DNA from: Bacteroidaceae bacterium
GTDB taxonomy: Bacteria > Bacteroidota > Bacteroidia > Bacteroidales > Bacteroidaceae
Assembly: GCA_024401275.1 (NCBI GenBank)
Contig: JAKSLJ010000034.1
Span: 1-34,281, forward strand
Length of the DNA: 34,281 nucleotides
Direction of reading: 5' to 3'
Shown here: one piece after another, positions 1 to 7,074 of the stretch
Position numbering within the stretch: the first letter of the stretch is position 1
Layout of the letters: every line of letters starts with the position of its first letter
Notes under the pieces: generated by a model
What the model saw: the letters and a program-made list of their open reading frames with translations, nothing else
Database searches by the model: none
What the model was told of the DNA's origin: nothing
Translations under genes and position numbers: made by a program

Positions 1-26
1 TGTCCACGAATTTACCACGAATTTAT
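1..26. repeat. CCACGAATTTA direct repeat beside the GxxExxY gene
   Basis: Two adjacent copies of CCACGAATTTA (4-14 and 15-25) end just before the stop codon of the GxxExxY gene. On the other side of the gene, around 522-552, comes a related series (AATTTACGGG, AATTCACGGGC, ATTTACG). A similar pair, CGTGAATTATCGTGAA, lies at 16473-16488. Confidence 0.5.
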
Positions 27-29
27 TCA

Positions 30-512
30 TTAATTCTTTTCTTTGTCTTCGTATGAGACATACTCGTAATCGCTATCTACATCGTCGTCGTACAGAAGCT
101 CCATGCCCTTGTCAAGTAGAACGCACTCGTTGGTTTCTTCAATCCATGCATAACGCTCGCCCTGAAGACTACTACATCCAAAGTTTATAAGCAGGCCGAT
201 TGGACGCTTAGTGAGTCGCATATAGTTGAAGAGTTGAGCGCGATGGGCTGGTATGAGTTCTTTTACGGACTTCAACTCTACAACTATGTCATCTACGACT
301 ATGTCCATTTTGTATTTCTTGTCGAGAAGATGATGCTTGTAGTAGCAGTTGATTTCCTGCTCTCGTTCATTATCAATGCCCCTGTCCTTCAATTCCAGAT
401 GCAGTGCCTCTTGGTAGATAGGCTCAAGAAGTCCCCAATTGAGCTCGGAATGCACGCTCATTGCGGCTCCGATGATTTTGTAAACAGTATCTTTATATTG
501 TTTGTAATCCAT
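30..512 (-). CDS. GxxExxY family protein (PD-(D/E)XK nuclease-like)
   Basis: 160 aa, the usual full length for this family. The family signature is present as GLLEPIY at residues 27-33, followed by QEAL. The nuclease-like core is visible as D70, then E79-L-K81 in the strand VVELKSV, then the HRAQLFNYMR helix, so the D...ExK residues of the PD-(D/E)XK fold are retained. The C-terminus is a very acidic tail. No signal peptide or membrane segment, so cytoplasmic. The biological role of GxxExxY proteins is not established; they are common in Bacteroidetes and often sit alone among short repeats, as here, where CACGAATTTA-like repeats lie beyond the stop codon. Monocistronic. The start at 512 gives the canonical N-terminus. 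Confidence 0.88.
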   Translation of the reverse strand: MDYKQYKDTVYKIIGAAMSVHSELNWGLLEPIYQEALHLELKDRGIDNEREQEINCYYKHHLLDKKYKMDIVVDDIVVELKSVKELIPAHRAQLFNYMRLTKRPIGLLINFGCSSLQGERYAWIEETNECVLLDKGMELLYDDDVDSDYEYVSYEDKEKN

Positions 513-554
513 TAATTTTCGATTAAATTTACGGGTAATTCACGGGCATTTACG

Positions 555-899
555 TTAGCCGAAGGCCAAATGATTAACCGCATTTTGTTTGACGTTGGTG
601 CGCCAATGGAGACTCAGGGAAACACTTTCTTCCTTTGGTAGGAAAGAATCTTGGTGTTTCAATTCCACAAGCGCATTGCAACCATCGTCTTCAACAGGAA
701 TGTTTTCGCCTCCTTTGACTGCCAATGACTCAACAAATCTTAATGCTTCCTCCAAATCCTTATCCATGCAGTTTGGAGTATCCGCATATTGACCACGTGA
801 CAGGAGGCTATTGGCATACTCTATGACCTTTTCCTTTAGCAGGACAAGGTTCATCGTGTTACCTTTCGGAATATCTATGGAAAAGTCAAGTGTTTGCAT
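555..899 (-). CDS. hypothetical protein, 114 aa
   Basis: I do not recognise this protein. The first ~50 residues look like a genuine small-protein N-terminus (a strand MQTLDFSIDIPKG followed by a helix rich in L, K and E); the middle is acidic. The last codons and the stop are supplied by a dispersed sequence, CGTTAGCCGAAGGC, found again at 16711-16724, so the C-terminus may have been replaced by repeat DNA. There is no clear ribosome binding site. The nearest good minus-strand -7 box, at 1121-1128, is more than 200 bp upstream. It could be a decayed fragment. Confidence 0.45.
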   Translation of the reverse strand: MQTLDFSIDIPKGNTMNLVLLKEKVIEYANSLLSRGQYADTPNCMDKDLEEALRFVESLAVKGGENIPVEDDGCNALVELKHQDSFLPKEESVSLSLHWRTNVKQNAVNHLAFG

Positions 900-950
900 A
901 AATCGCTGTCAAAAATTAGTTTTATAATCGTAACTGACCTCAAGGCCTGC

Positions 951-1100
951 TTATTGATTGTTGAACTGGGTGATGATCTTATTAAACATATCTTCTTCCT
1001 GATTCCATTCTGAACCAGCTAAAGAATATGCCGTATACTGTCGAACATCTTCTTTGAAGAGTATAGGGGGCTTAAATAGGTCTTGCCAAAATCTTAATCT
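951..1100 (-). pseudogene. C-terminal remnant of an unidentified gene (49 codons)
   Basis: An open minus-strand stretch without a usable start codon reads FWQDLFKPPILFKEDV... and ends ...NKIITQFNNQ at a TAA (951-953). Composition and codon use look coding, and the ending resembles C-terminal helices that close small folded domains. A TAG at 1101-1103 stops the frame upstream, and a good -7 box lies only ~20 bp further up, so the 5' part appears to have been deleted. The family is not recognised. Confidence 0.35.
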
Positions 1101-1120
1101 CTATTGTATAATTCCGTGCG

Positions 1121-1128
1121 CAAAGTTA
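1121..1128 (-). promoter_or_regulatory. Bacteroidetes -7 box (TAACTTTG)
   Basis: The reverse strand reads TAACTTTG, an exact TAnnTTTG match, in an AT-rich context. It points toward the remnant at 951-1100 and the hypothetical gene at 555-899. It is probably the promoter of a gene whose 5' end is gone. Confidence 0.4.
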
Positions 1129-1261
1129 CGAAAAAACTTACAAAAAGGTCACTGCTTGCTCAACGCAAGTCTTGATATGCGGCGAATTTATAATTTATAT
1201 CAAAATTCATTAATCTCATTGGGAATGTTGATGATTTTATGTCGTGTGGAATGGCGATGAT

Positions 1262-1354
1262 ATTATTATCTCGTGGGGAAAGTGGGGAAAGTGGGGAAAC
1301 TAGACAATGTTAGAACTTCCACATGTTCCACACCTTCCCCACGAGGTATAATAA
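1262..1354. repeat. 76-bp hairpin repeat, copy 1 (core 1270-1345)
   Basis: The core 1270-1345 starts CTCGTGGGGAAAGTGGGG and ends TTCCCCACGAG. The ends are inverted repeats, and the pairing extends outward through TTATTAT/ATAATAA. A second copy at 16131-16206 has the same length with 9 mismatches by my count (about 88% identity), including an identical central tract TGGGGAAACTAGACAATGTTA. No coding role is visible. Confidence 0.7.
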
Positions 1355-1392
1355 TTGTGTTCACTTACTTGTGGCCTTGGTAGCATCGAAAA

Positions 1393-1435
1393 CTGACGGC
1401 GTCGTTTTAATCTCTCCGTCAGAGAGATTTTTATT
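1393..1435 (+). terminator. possible terminator with an alternative hairpin
   Basis: AATCTCTC (1409-1416) pairs with GAGAGATT (1422-1429) and is followed by TTTATTATATT, a Rho-independent layout on the plus strand. An upstream CTGACGG (1393-1399) can pair instead with CCGTCAG (1416-1422), which would break the terminator stem. No plus-strand gene lies upstream within the window, so it may be a relic. Confidence 0.3.
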
Positions 1436-1461
1436 ATATTTATTATTATTTATTCCTATGC

Positions 1462-1647
1462 TGTCGTTTTGCTTGCTGAGATGCATGTTGTTTTGCTTGT
1501 TGATGTGCGTGTTGTGATGGTGGTGATGGCTGTCTTTTGGGTGTTTGTAGAGGCTTGATAACCAGCGGAATACATGATTCTTGTGGGCGTGCGACTGCAT
1601 GTTGTTTTGCTTGTTGAGATGCGTGTCGTTTTGCTTGTTGAGTTGCG
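1462..1647. repeat. two pairs of tandem 24-bp repeats
   Basis: Consensus TGTTGTTTTGCTTGTTGAGATGCG. Copies lie at 1462-1485, 1486-1509, 1600-1623 and 1624-1647; the two tandem pairs are 90 bp apart. On the minus strand all three frames are largely open across this tract (for example QQAKRHAS repeats). A 116-residue minus-strand reading frame (1361-1711) exists, but its composition is dictated by the repeat, so I do not call it as a gene. Confidence 0.6.
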
Positions 1648-1735
1648 TGTTGTCCGATGTCAGATGGAAGATGTGACGCAAAGGCGACCTGTGCCACGCG
1701 GTGGGACGCATAGTAATCCTATGAGTTATGCCCCA

Positions 1736-1817
1736 TTTTCTTACTAGAAGCTGTAAGTTTTCTTACTAGAAAAAATATTTTTTCTTATAAGAAAATCTTC
1801 GGTTTCTTATAAGAAAA
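1736..1817. repeat. array of four 16-bp palindromes at exact 22-bp spacing
   Basis: Units start at 1736, 1758, 1780 and 1802. The first two read TTTTCTTACTAGAA(AA) and the last two (T/G)TTTCTTATAAGAAAA. Each is a near-perfect or perfect dyad, and the 22-bp period is about two helical turns, which would put bound proteins on one face of the DNA. A sister array lies at 33521-33604. Confidence 0.75.
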
Positions 1818-1991
1818 TGAATCGTCTCCCTAGGCGGGACAATTCGTAAGGCGGGGAAATACAGATTGCTTGTCCCTTTTTTAGTGATTTTCTATTCGTT
1901 GGATAGAATAAAGCTGAGAACTGCATATGCAACAAAGAAAGATGTTGTTGCTATTGATATCGGATAGCAAAAATGTTAAAGTTTTATTAAA

Positions 1992-2170
1992 TAAGTAGGT
2001 GTGCAGTTTGTCGTTCCGATTTAGTTTTGATTTATATAACTTGTAGGGCGAGGATTTCCGAGCCGTTTTTCAAAGGTTCGCAGAAGTGCGGCTCGGAAAT
2101 CCTCGCCCTACAAATAGGAAACAATTATAAATCTCACTAAAATCTATACTGATAACTGCACACCTACTTA
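1992..2170. mobile_element. 179-bp MITE-like element with nested hairpin
   Basis: Perfect 17-bp terminal inverted repeats, TAAGTAGGTGTGCAGTT at 1992-2008 and its complement at 2154-2170, enclose a perfect 25-bp inner stem (2041-2065 with 2089-2113; 5' arm starting TTGTAGGGCGAGG) and a 23-nt loop. It contains no coding sequence. A non-autonomous transposon relic fits best. An invertible segment is an alternative, because a plus-strand TAGTTTTG (-7-like) lies inside at 2022-2029. Confidence 0.6.
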
Positions 2171-2220
2171 ACGATAGAAACTTGTTCATTAAATCTGCCC
2201 TTAACCAAATACTTGGTCTT

Positions 2221-2270
2221 CAAACAAAATACAGCGACTATCAACTTATGTGCTAAGTGATAGTCGCTGT
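2221..2270 (-). terminator. Rho-independent terminator of the surface-protein operon
   Basis: ACAGCGACTATCA (2231-2243) pairs perfectly with TGATAGTCGCTGT (2258-2270). Read on the minus strand, the stem is followed by ATTTTGTTTG. It sits about 35 bp past the stop codon of the 48-aa small protein. Confidence 0.75.
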
Positions 2271-2304
2271 CGTTGCGTATTAGGCGCAAACTGGGAGTTC
2301 GCGC

Positions 2305-2451
2305 TTATTCTTCGTCGTCTTCGATGATTCTGTGATCAGTGCGCTTGGAGAGTGCGTCTGAACCATCGCCTTCACCGGAAACGGCAAAGTTGAGAAGTCC
2401 TTCTATAGTGAGATTAAATACTACAAGACGTGGTTTAATGTATTCTTTCAT
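2305..2451 (-). CDS. small protein, 48 aa, downstream of the surface protein
   Basis: Read directly on the minus strand: it starts MKEYIKPRLVVFNLTIEG and ends RIIEDDEE, 48 residues with a TAA at 2305-2307. The opening MK(K/E)YIKP plus a hydrophobic strand, a short G/S/D-rich linker and a charged tail resemble the family of very short Prevotella proteins that begin MKKYIKPxIEV and sit next to surface or envelope genes. It starts 17 bp after the stop of the 1294-aa protein and ends before a strong terminator, so the two are very likely co-transcribed. Function unknown. There is no signal peptide. Confidence 0.65.
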   Translation of the reverse strand: MKEYIKPRLVVFNLTIEGLLNFAVSGEGDGSDALSKRTDHRIIEDDEE

Positions 2452-2468
2452 TATCTTTTCCTCCGCGA

Positions 2469-5400
2469 TTACTTGTTAAACATCTTTTTACCGTTCACAA
2501 TAACGATGCCCTTAGCGTTGGCATTTACTCGCTGACCAGCAAGGTTGTAAACAGCACCATTGTTCATCTTCACATTCTCAACAGAAGAGATTCCTGTAGC
2601 ATCCTCATCATCAATGACCAATGAGATTATCTTTATGTTTGCTTCCTTGGCAACAGGGATGAAACACTTACCTGCCGCGAGAGAACCGCTTGTGAGTTTC
2701 TTGAAGCATACATTGCCATTATTAACACCAAGATAGAAATAATCAAACTCGTCGCCATCGCTATCATATAGAACCTCATCCTTAGCTTGGAGCATAGTCT
2801 CAAAATCGGCAGCTTCGCTTACGCGTGGAATCTTGTGTGTCCCCTGTGCTCCATGTACTATTATTGGCTTATTTGCAGGAACCTTTGCTTGCTCAGCTGC
2901 AATCGCATTAGAACCGTTAAGTGCACTTATTGAATAAGCTGTAACGTCTGTTCCTGTAAAGTCAAGGTTGCATGGAACTACGAGTGTCGCATATTCATAC
3001 TGACCGATAGTGATTGAATAAGTAGGTGAAGTAGTGTAGTATGCTGTTGAGCCACCTGAGATTTTTTCAAGGGTTGGGTCGAAATATTGAGTGCTTCCCG
3101 CAGTGAGGTTCGTTGTAGAGAACATCTTGAAAACCTTAGGATTTGCATTATTATCAAATGCGATTGCACGATTTGAATATGTGCTCAACATGCGAGTAGT
3201 GCCATCTTTTGCACCATCAGAGAATGTGAAATAGTATTCTGATGAATTACCTTGAAGATAATAGCTGTAATTGCTGCTTGAACCTGTTCGAGTGCAATTG
3301 AGGTATTTTACTCCATTATCCTCGTAAGAAATTGAATACTGATTTGTGCTGTCTTCTTTCTTGGCAATTGTGTAGGCATAGGCTTCTGCGCGGTTAGTAG
3401 TAACTGTAACTTGATTTACTGTTTGACCAGGAGCTACAGGCTTACCTGTCATATAATACTTAGTTCCATCCACATCAGCATAGATAAGGAACTCGCCTTC
3501 GTCAGAAGAACCACCTTCACCTTCTTCTACACGCTTATATACTGCATAGAGAGTGATGTCTTCTGTTGGCATGTATTTGCTTCCTGAAAGAGAAACGAGA
3601 CTTGGTTTGCTTGTGCTTTCTGGGTCAACTTCTGATGTTGTCCAACCGTCAAATGTATAGCTACCAACAGCCTCAACCGTAGGAGCAGTAACACCTGCGC
3701 CTGTTGTTTCCTCACGAACTTCAGTTTCCTCTCCATCTACGCTGAAAGTAACAGTATATTTTGGAGCGAAGGTCAGCTCATAAGAAGCTGTTGCTGGAGC
3801 ATAATCCCAAGTTGCGTAAGTCTTACCTGTAATGGTAGTAGTACCATAGCCTATGAAAGTGATTGCGCCATCAACTATTGCCGCAACATCTGTGTTACTT
3901 GATGTGAGTGATGTTACGTTTCTGTCATCTTGTACTATTGGAGTAGGGAGTTTGTCAAGTTCATCCTTGTCGATAGTTACGCTTTCTTCACTCCATGTGA
4001 ATGTAGGGACATTTCTGTAAACGACAAGTTCGTAAGTAGCTTCACCTGCTGTGTATTCATCTGTAGCTGGAGTTGTAGCCTTAACAGTTACAGCACCCTG
4101 AGTCTCTGTAGAGAGTTTCTTGAGAGTAAGCTTTCCTGTTGCAGGATCAATAGTTGCTACTTTGTCAATATTCTCTTCCTTTTCATATACAAGGGAGTAA
4201 GTAACTTCTGCATCAGTAGCCTTGGTGAGGGTTGGTTCTGCAAAGTCTTCAGAGCCTACAAGGATACGAAGCTCAGGTGCTGAGAATGCAAGAGCAGCGT
4301 CCTTGAGGAAGTAGACGTCAAACTCTTTGTCGAATTTGTTGTTGGCATCATCAAAGATAGATACATAATAGGTCTCTGTTGTAGAAACTTCGACAGATAT
4401 GGTTGTACCAGCTTTCTCATCATAGTTCTCGCTTTCATTGAGATAGTTAATCTTCACACCATTACCGGTGAAGGTTACCGTAGGATTCTCTGCAGAAACG
4501 GTTCCGCTCTCAGGAGTCATTGTGATTGCTGGATCAACTACCTTGATGGTGTAGGTGATTGCGTTTGATGCATTGTATTCGTCGGTTTCAGCAGTTTGAG
4601 CAGTCACAACGTAAGTGCCAGCAGATTCCCAAGCAGGCTGACCGTCAACAACAATCGCATCACCGCTGATTGAATAAATGATGGTTGAAGGACCAGAATT
4701 TGTCAAGTAAGCTGTAGGATATGACGAGAATTCATAATCGTTACCATTGAAGATAGTATAAGATTCTTTTGTGCCGTTTGCCCAAGCAATCACAGGAGTC
4801 TTTTTGCTAATGTTAAGAGTGATAGTACCAGTAGTCTCAAGGTAATTGCCGTTAGCAGCTGCGGTCACGTTGATGGTTGCTTCGCCTGCACCTGTTGCTA
4901 GGAGATAGTTGCCGTCAATCTGAACAGCTTCGCTTGTACTGCTGAAAGTTACAGCACCAGCATAGTCGTTAGGAAGGTTGAGATAAGTCTTAAGGTCTGC
5001 AATCTCATCTCCTACGAAGAGGTCAGCAGACGCTGTCTTTATGAGGTTGGATATTTCTTGCGCGCCAGCTTTGACGATAGAAACTTCGTCAAGGAAGAAA
5101 CGGTTGTTTGCTTCTTGTTCTCCTTCAAATTTTACCCTTGATGTAGTTGTAAGACTTGTAAGAGTCACAGTGTATTCTGTCCATTCTCCCTTTTTGAGAG
5201 TTATCGTTGAAGGAGTAATAGTGCCACCGCCCTCAATAGACAATTTGAGGGTTGTACTTTCGCTATTTCCATTCCATGCTGCTGCTTTGAACGTCATTTC
5301 TGCATCACATGCAACGCCTAAAATTGGAGTTTTTGCCCAGCCTTGACCCGAACCTGTTCCAAATTTTGCACATTTGTTAGCACCACTACCTTTATCATTA

Positions 5401-6353
5401 TCCCAACCATCATTATCAAATTTGATGGTGCTACTAGCAATTGTGCCTGACCACTGATTATCGTTACCACCAGTTCCATCGTTGGTGTCAAAAGACTCAT
5501 AGAAAATCTCGTTTGCAGGTCGAGAGTTAGCTAGGACGGTTACATCAATTGTTTTGCTTATCGCATTGTAGTTTGTTGTCGCAGAACCTGATACTGTGAG
5601 AGTTGTAGAACCTGCTGCAACACCATTAACAGTGATAACCTTTCCGGAAATAGTTGCTTTAGCTGTACTTTCTGCATTAGAAGAAACTGATAACGTTCCG
5701 TCGTAGTTGGTGGTAATTGTAGCTGTAGCAGTACTGCCCGCATTTACTGACACTGAAGCAGGTTCAACAGACCAAGACGCATCAACTGGGGTAGAAGGAG
5801 TTGTACCTCCTTCGTTGATATAATACTCTACCTTAGATACCTGCACTAAGCCATTGCTTGAACCTTTTTTACAATCAAAAGAAATTTTGTAGAACTTGTT
5901 AGCGGCAGGACTGCTAATTGTTACAGTCTGAGTTCCTGTACTTTTTGAAAATGTACCTTCTGAAGTTGTACAGTTGCTTGCTGACGTTCCTGAGTATAGG
6001 GTAATACTATTTACAGAAGTTGCGGTAATTGCGTCAATGGTAACCGCAATCTTAGTGACTGCCTTGTCAATAGCTGCGTTTGTGGTAATCGTACCTACTG
6101 AGGCATTAGTCTTGTTACCTGTTTTTATATAGTCCCAACCATTGTTGTTGTTATTGAAATTAGTAATATCTACTTGAAAGCTGTTTGTTGTTGAGCTAAA
6201 GGAACCCGTGTAACTCTGAACTCCAGTAGAAAAACTACTCTTTGTAAAAGCTGCAGTCTTATAGACAGCATCCTCCGCCCAACTCGCACCTACTCCAAAT
6301 AGCAGGCACATCATGAGCAGCCATGATTTAAGATTAAGTAAATTTTGTTTCAT
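2469..6353 (-). CDS. large secreted multi-domain Ig-like surface protein
   Basis: 1294 aa. The signal peptide is about residues 1-26 (K-rich start, hydrophobic core LLMMCLLFGVG, ASWA cleavage site). The body is a chain of beta-rich modules: an N-terminal carbohydrate-binding-like region, several Ig-like (BIG2-type) repeats with TITV and TAT patterns, and an InlB B-repeat / Listeria-Bacteroides repeat near residues 865-935 (YTVTFSVDG ... YTFDGWTTSE ... LYAVYKR). The C-terminus from ~1250 reads GISSVENVK ... GAVYNLAGQRVNANAKGIVIVNG, the tail typical of Prevotella secreted proteins, probably a sorting or anchoring module. No catalytic domain is seen. Likely exported to the cell surface for adhesion or glycan binding (inference). 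Transcribed with the small protein at 2305-2451. Confidence 0.85.
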   Translation of the reverse strand: MKQNLLNLKSWLLMMCLLFGVGASWAEDAVYKTAAFTKSSFSTGVQSYTGSFSSTTNSFQVDITNFNNNNNGWDYIKTGNKTNASVGTITTNAAIDKAVTKIAVTIDAITATSVNSITLYSGTSASNCTTSEGTFSKSTGTQTVTISSPAANKFYKISFDCKKGSSNGLVQVSKVEYYINEGGTTPSTPVDASWSVEPASVSVNAGSTATATITTNYDGTLSVSSNAESTAKATISGKVITVNGVAAGSTTLTVSGSATTNYNAISKTIDVTVLANSRPANEIFYESFDTNDGTGGNDNQWSGTIASSTIKFDNDGWDNDKGSGANKCAKFGTGSGQGWAKTPILGVACDAEMTFKAAAWNGNSESTTLKLSIEGGGTITPSTITLKKGEWTEYTVTLTSLTTTSRVKFEGEQEANNRFFLDEVSIVKAGAQEISNLIKTASADLFVGDEIADLKTYLNLPNDYAGAVTFSSTSEAVQIDGNYLLATGAGEATINVTAAANGNYLETTGTITLNISKKTPVIAWANGTKESYTIFNGNDYEFSSYPTAYLTNSGPSTIIYSISGDAIVVDGQPAWESAGTYVVTAQTAETDEYNASNAITYTIKVVDPAITMTPESGTVSAENPTVTFTGNGVKINYLNESENYDEKAGTTISVEVSTTETYYVSIFDDANNKFDKEFDVYFLKDAALAFSAPELRILVGSEDFAEPTLTKATDAEVTYSLVYEKEENIDKVATIDPATGKLTLKKLSTETQGAVTVKATTPATDEYTAGEATYELVVYRNVPTFTWSEESVTIDKDELDKLPTPIVQDDRNVTSLTSSNTDVAAIVDGAITFIGYGTTTITGKTYATWDYAPATASYELTFAPKYTVTFSVDGEETEVREETTGAGVTAPTVEAVGSYTFDGWTTSEVDPESTSKPSLVSLSGSKYMPTEDITLYAVYKRVEEGEGGSSDEGEFLIYADVDGTKYYMTGKPVAPGQTVNQVTVTTNRAEAYAYTIAKKEDSTNQYSISYEDNGVKYLNCTRTGSSSNYSYYLQGNSSEYYFTFSDGAKDGTTRMLSTYSNRAIAFDNNANPKVFKMFSTTNLTAGSTQYFDPTLEKISGGSTAYYTTSPTYSITIGQYEYATLVVPCNLDFTGTDVTAYSISALNGSNAIAAEQAKVPANKPIIVHGAQGTHKIPRVSEAADFETMLQAKDEVLYDSDGDEFDYFYLGVNNGNVCFKKLTSGSLAAGKCFIPVAKEANIKIISLVIDDEDATGISSVENVKMNNGAVYNLAGQRVNANAKGIVIVNGKKMFNK

Positions 6354-6410
6354 ATTTATTTAGTTTTTTGTTTTGTCTTTTTGTTGAGAGACGATGTCCC
6401 TATTAAGGCG

Positions 6411-6418
6411 CAAAATTA
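6411..6418 (-). promoter_or_regulatory. -7 box (TAATTTTG) for the surface-protein operon
   Basis: The reverse strand reads TAATTTTG, an exact TAnnTTTG match, about 57 bp before the start codon at 6353. No clear -33 TTTG is visible at the usual distance. Confidence 0.5.
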
Positions 6419-6505
6419 CAAAAAAGCAAGCTAAACAGCCCGTTGATAGCGCAAAAGCCTTGGAAAACATCCGATTGCTTGACTCAAGTTAATTCTTGCT
6501 TCTCT

Positions 6506-6799
6506 GCTACGTATAATCTAGGCGCGTATCTGTTTTCCAAGATTTCTTTTTGTTTTTGCTCGAAGATTTAGAGCCCCTTGATAAGGGGCGGCTATAATGC
6601 AGGGTTACTTCACCAAGTAAGTTTCTTTTATTTCTTATCCCGTTTCTTTGAGCTACATATAATCTTTGTGACGTATCTGTTTTCCAAGATATTCTTTTTG
6701 TTTTTGCTCGAAGATTTAGAGCCCCTTGATAAGGGGCGGCTATAATGCAGGGTTACTTCGCCAAATAAGTTTCTTTTATTTCTTATCCCGTTTCTTTGA
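6506..6799. repeat. tandem duplication of a ~146-bp non-coding unit
   Basis: Copy 1 (6506-6651) and copy 2 (6652-6799) are nearly identical. Each holds GTATCTGTTTTCCAAGAT, then a hairpin GCCCCTTGATAAGGGGC, then CGGCTATAATGCAGGGTTACTTC and TTTCTTATCCCGTTTCTTTGAG. The start of a third copy (CCATATATATCC) follows. The stretch 6419-6906 contains no gene that I can see. Confidence 0.75.
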
Positions 6800-6906
6800 G
6801 CCATATATATCCTTCGCGCGATACCGGCTCAGTAAACTTCGCCCTACATTGCGGCAGTTGGTGCTGTGAGGGCACCGCACCGCCATAATAATGCTTATGC
6901 AAGTAA

Positions 6907-7014
6907 TACTATAAGCTCGGTGCCTTCTACATCGACTTAATCAACGGTCTTGAGTCACTCGGCGACTACATCCTCAATGTCGTTCAGACAAAGGCAAGGC
7001 AGACTAGAATCTAA
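6907..7014 (+). pseudogene. 3' remnant of a probable Na/Pi-cotransporter gene (PhoU-like C-terminus)
   Basis: An open frame with no start codon, preceded by a TAA at 6904-6906, reads KLGAFYIDLINGLESLGDYI, then LNVVQTKARQTRI and a TAA at 7012-7014. The pattern of an acidic helix with LESLGD and then LNVV is what closes the PhoU-like domain of Bacteroidetes Na/Pi-cotransporter II-related proteins (usually 550 residues or more). Only about 35 codons remain, so it is dead. It ends just before a bidirectional hairpin that also serves the AbiE operon. Confidence 0.5.
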
Positions 7015-7021
7015 CGCTTGC

Positions 7022-7057
7022 AAAAAAGAGCCTCATGGTTGCCCATGAAGCTCTTTA
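7022..7057 (-). terminator. terminator of the AbiE operon (bidirectional hairpin)
   Basis: The stem AAAGAGC-C-TCATGG / CCATGA-A-GCTCTTT (7025-7056) is followed on the minus strand by TTTTTT. It lies 18 bp beyond the AbiEii stop codon and immediately after the cotransporter remnant on the plus strand. Confidence 0.7.
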
Positions 7058-7074
7058 TAATTTGCTGTTTTGGT

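Noticed and set aside
1361-1711. Minus-strand ORF of 116 codons with NKQN repeats
   Set aside because: Its composition comes from 24-bp DNA repeats, two other frames are also open, and no promoter or conserved domain is visible.
1736-1817. CRISPR array
   Set aside because: Units are 16-bp palindromes with 6-bp gaps and no unique spacers; no cas genes are present.
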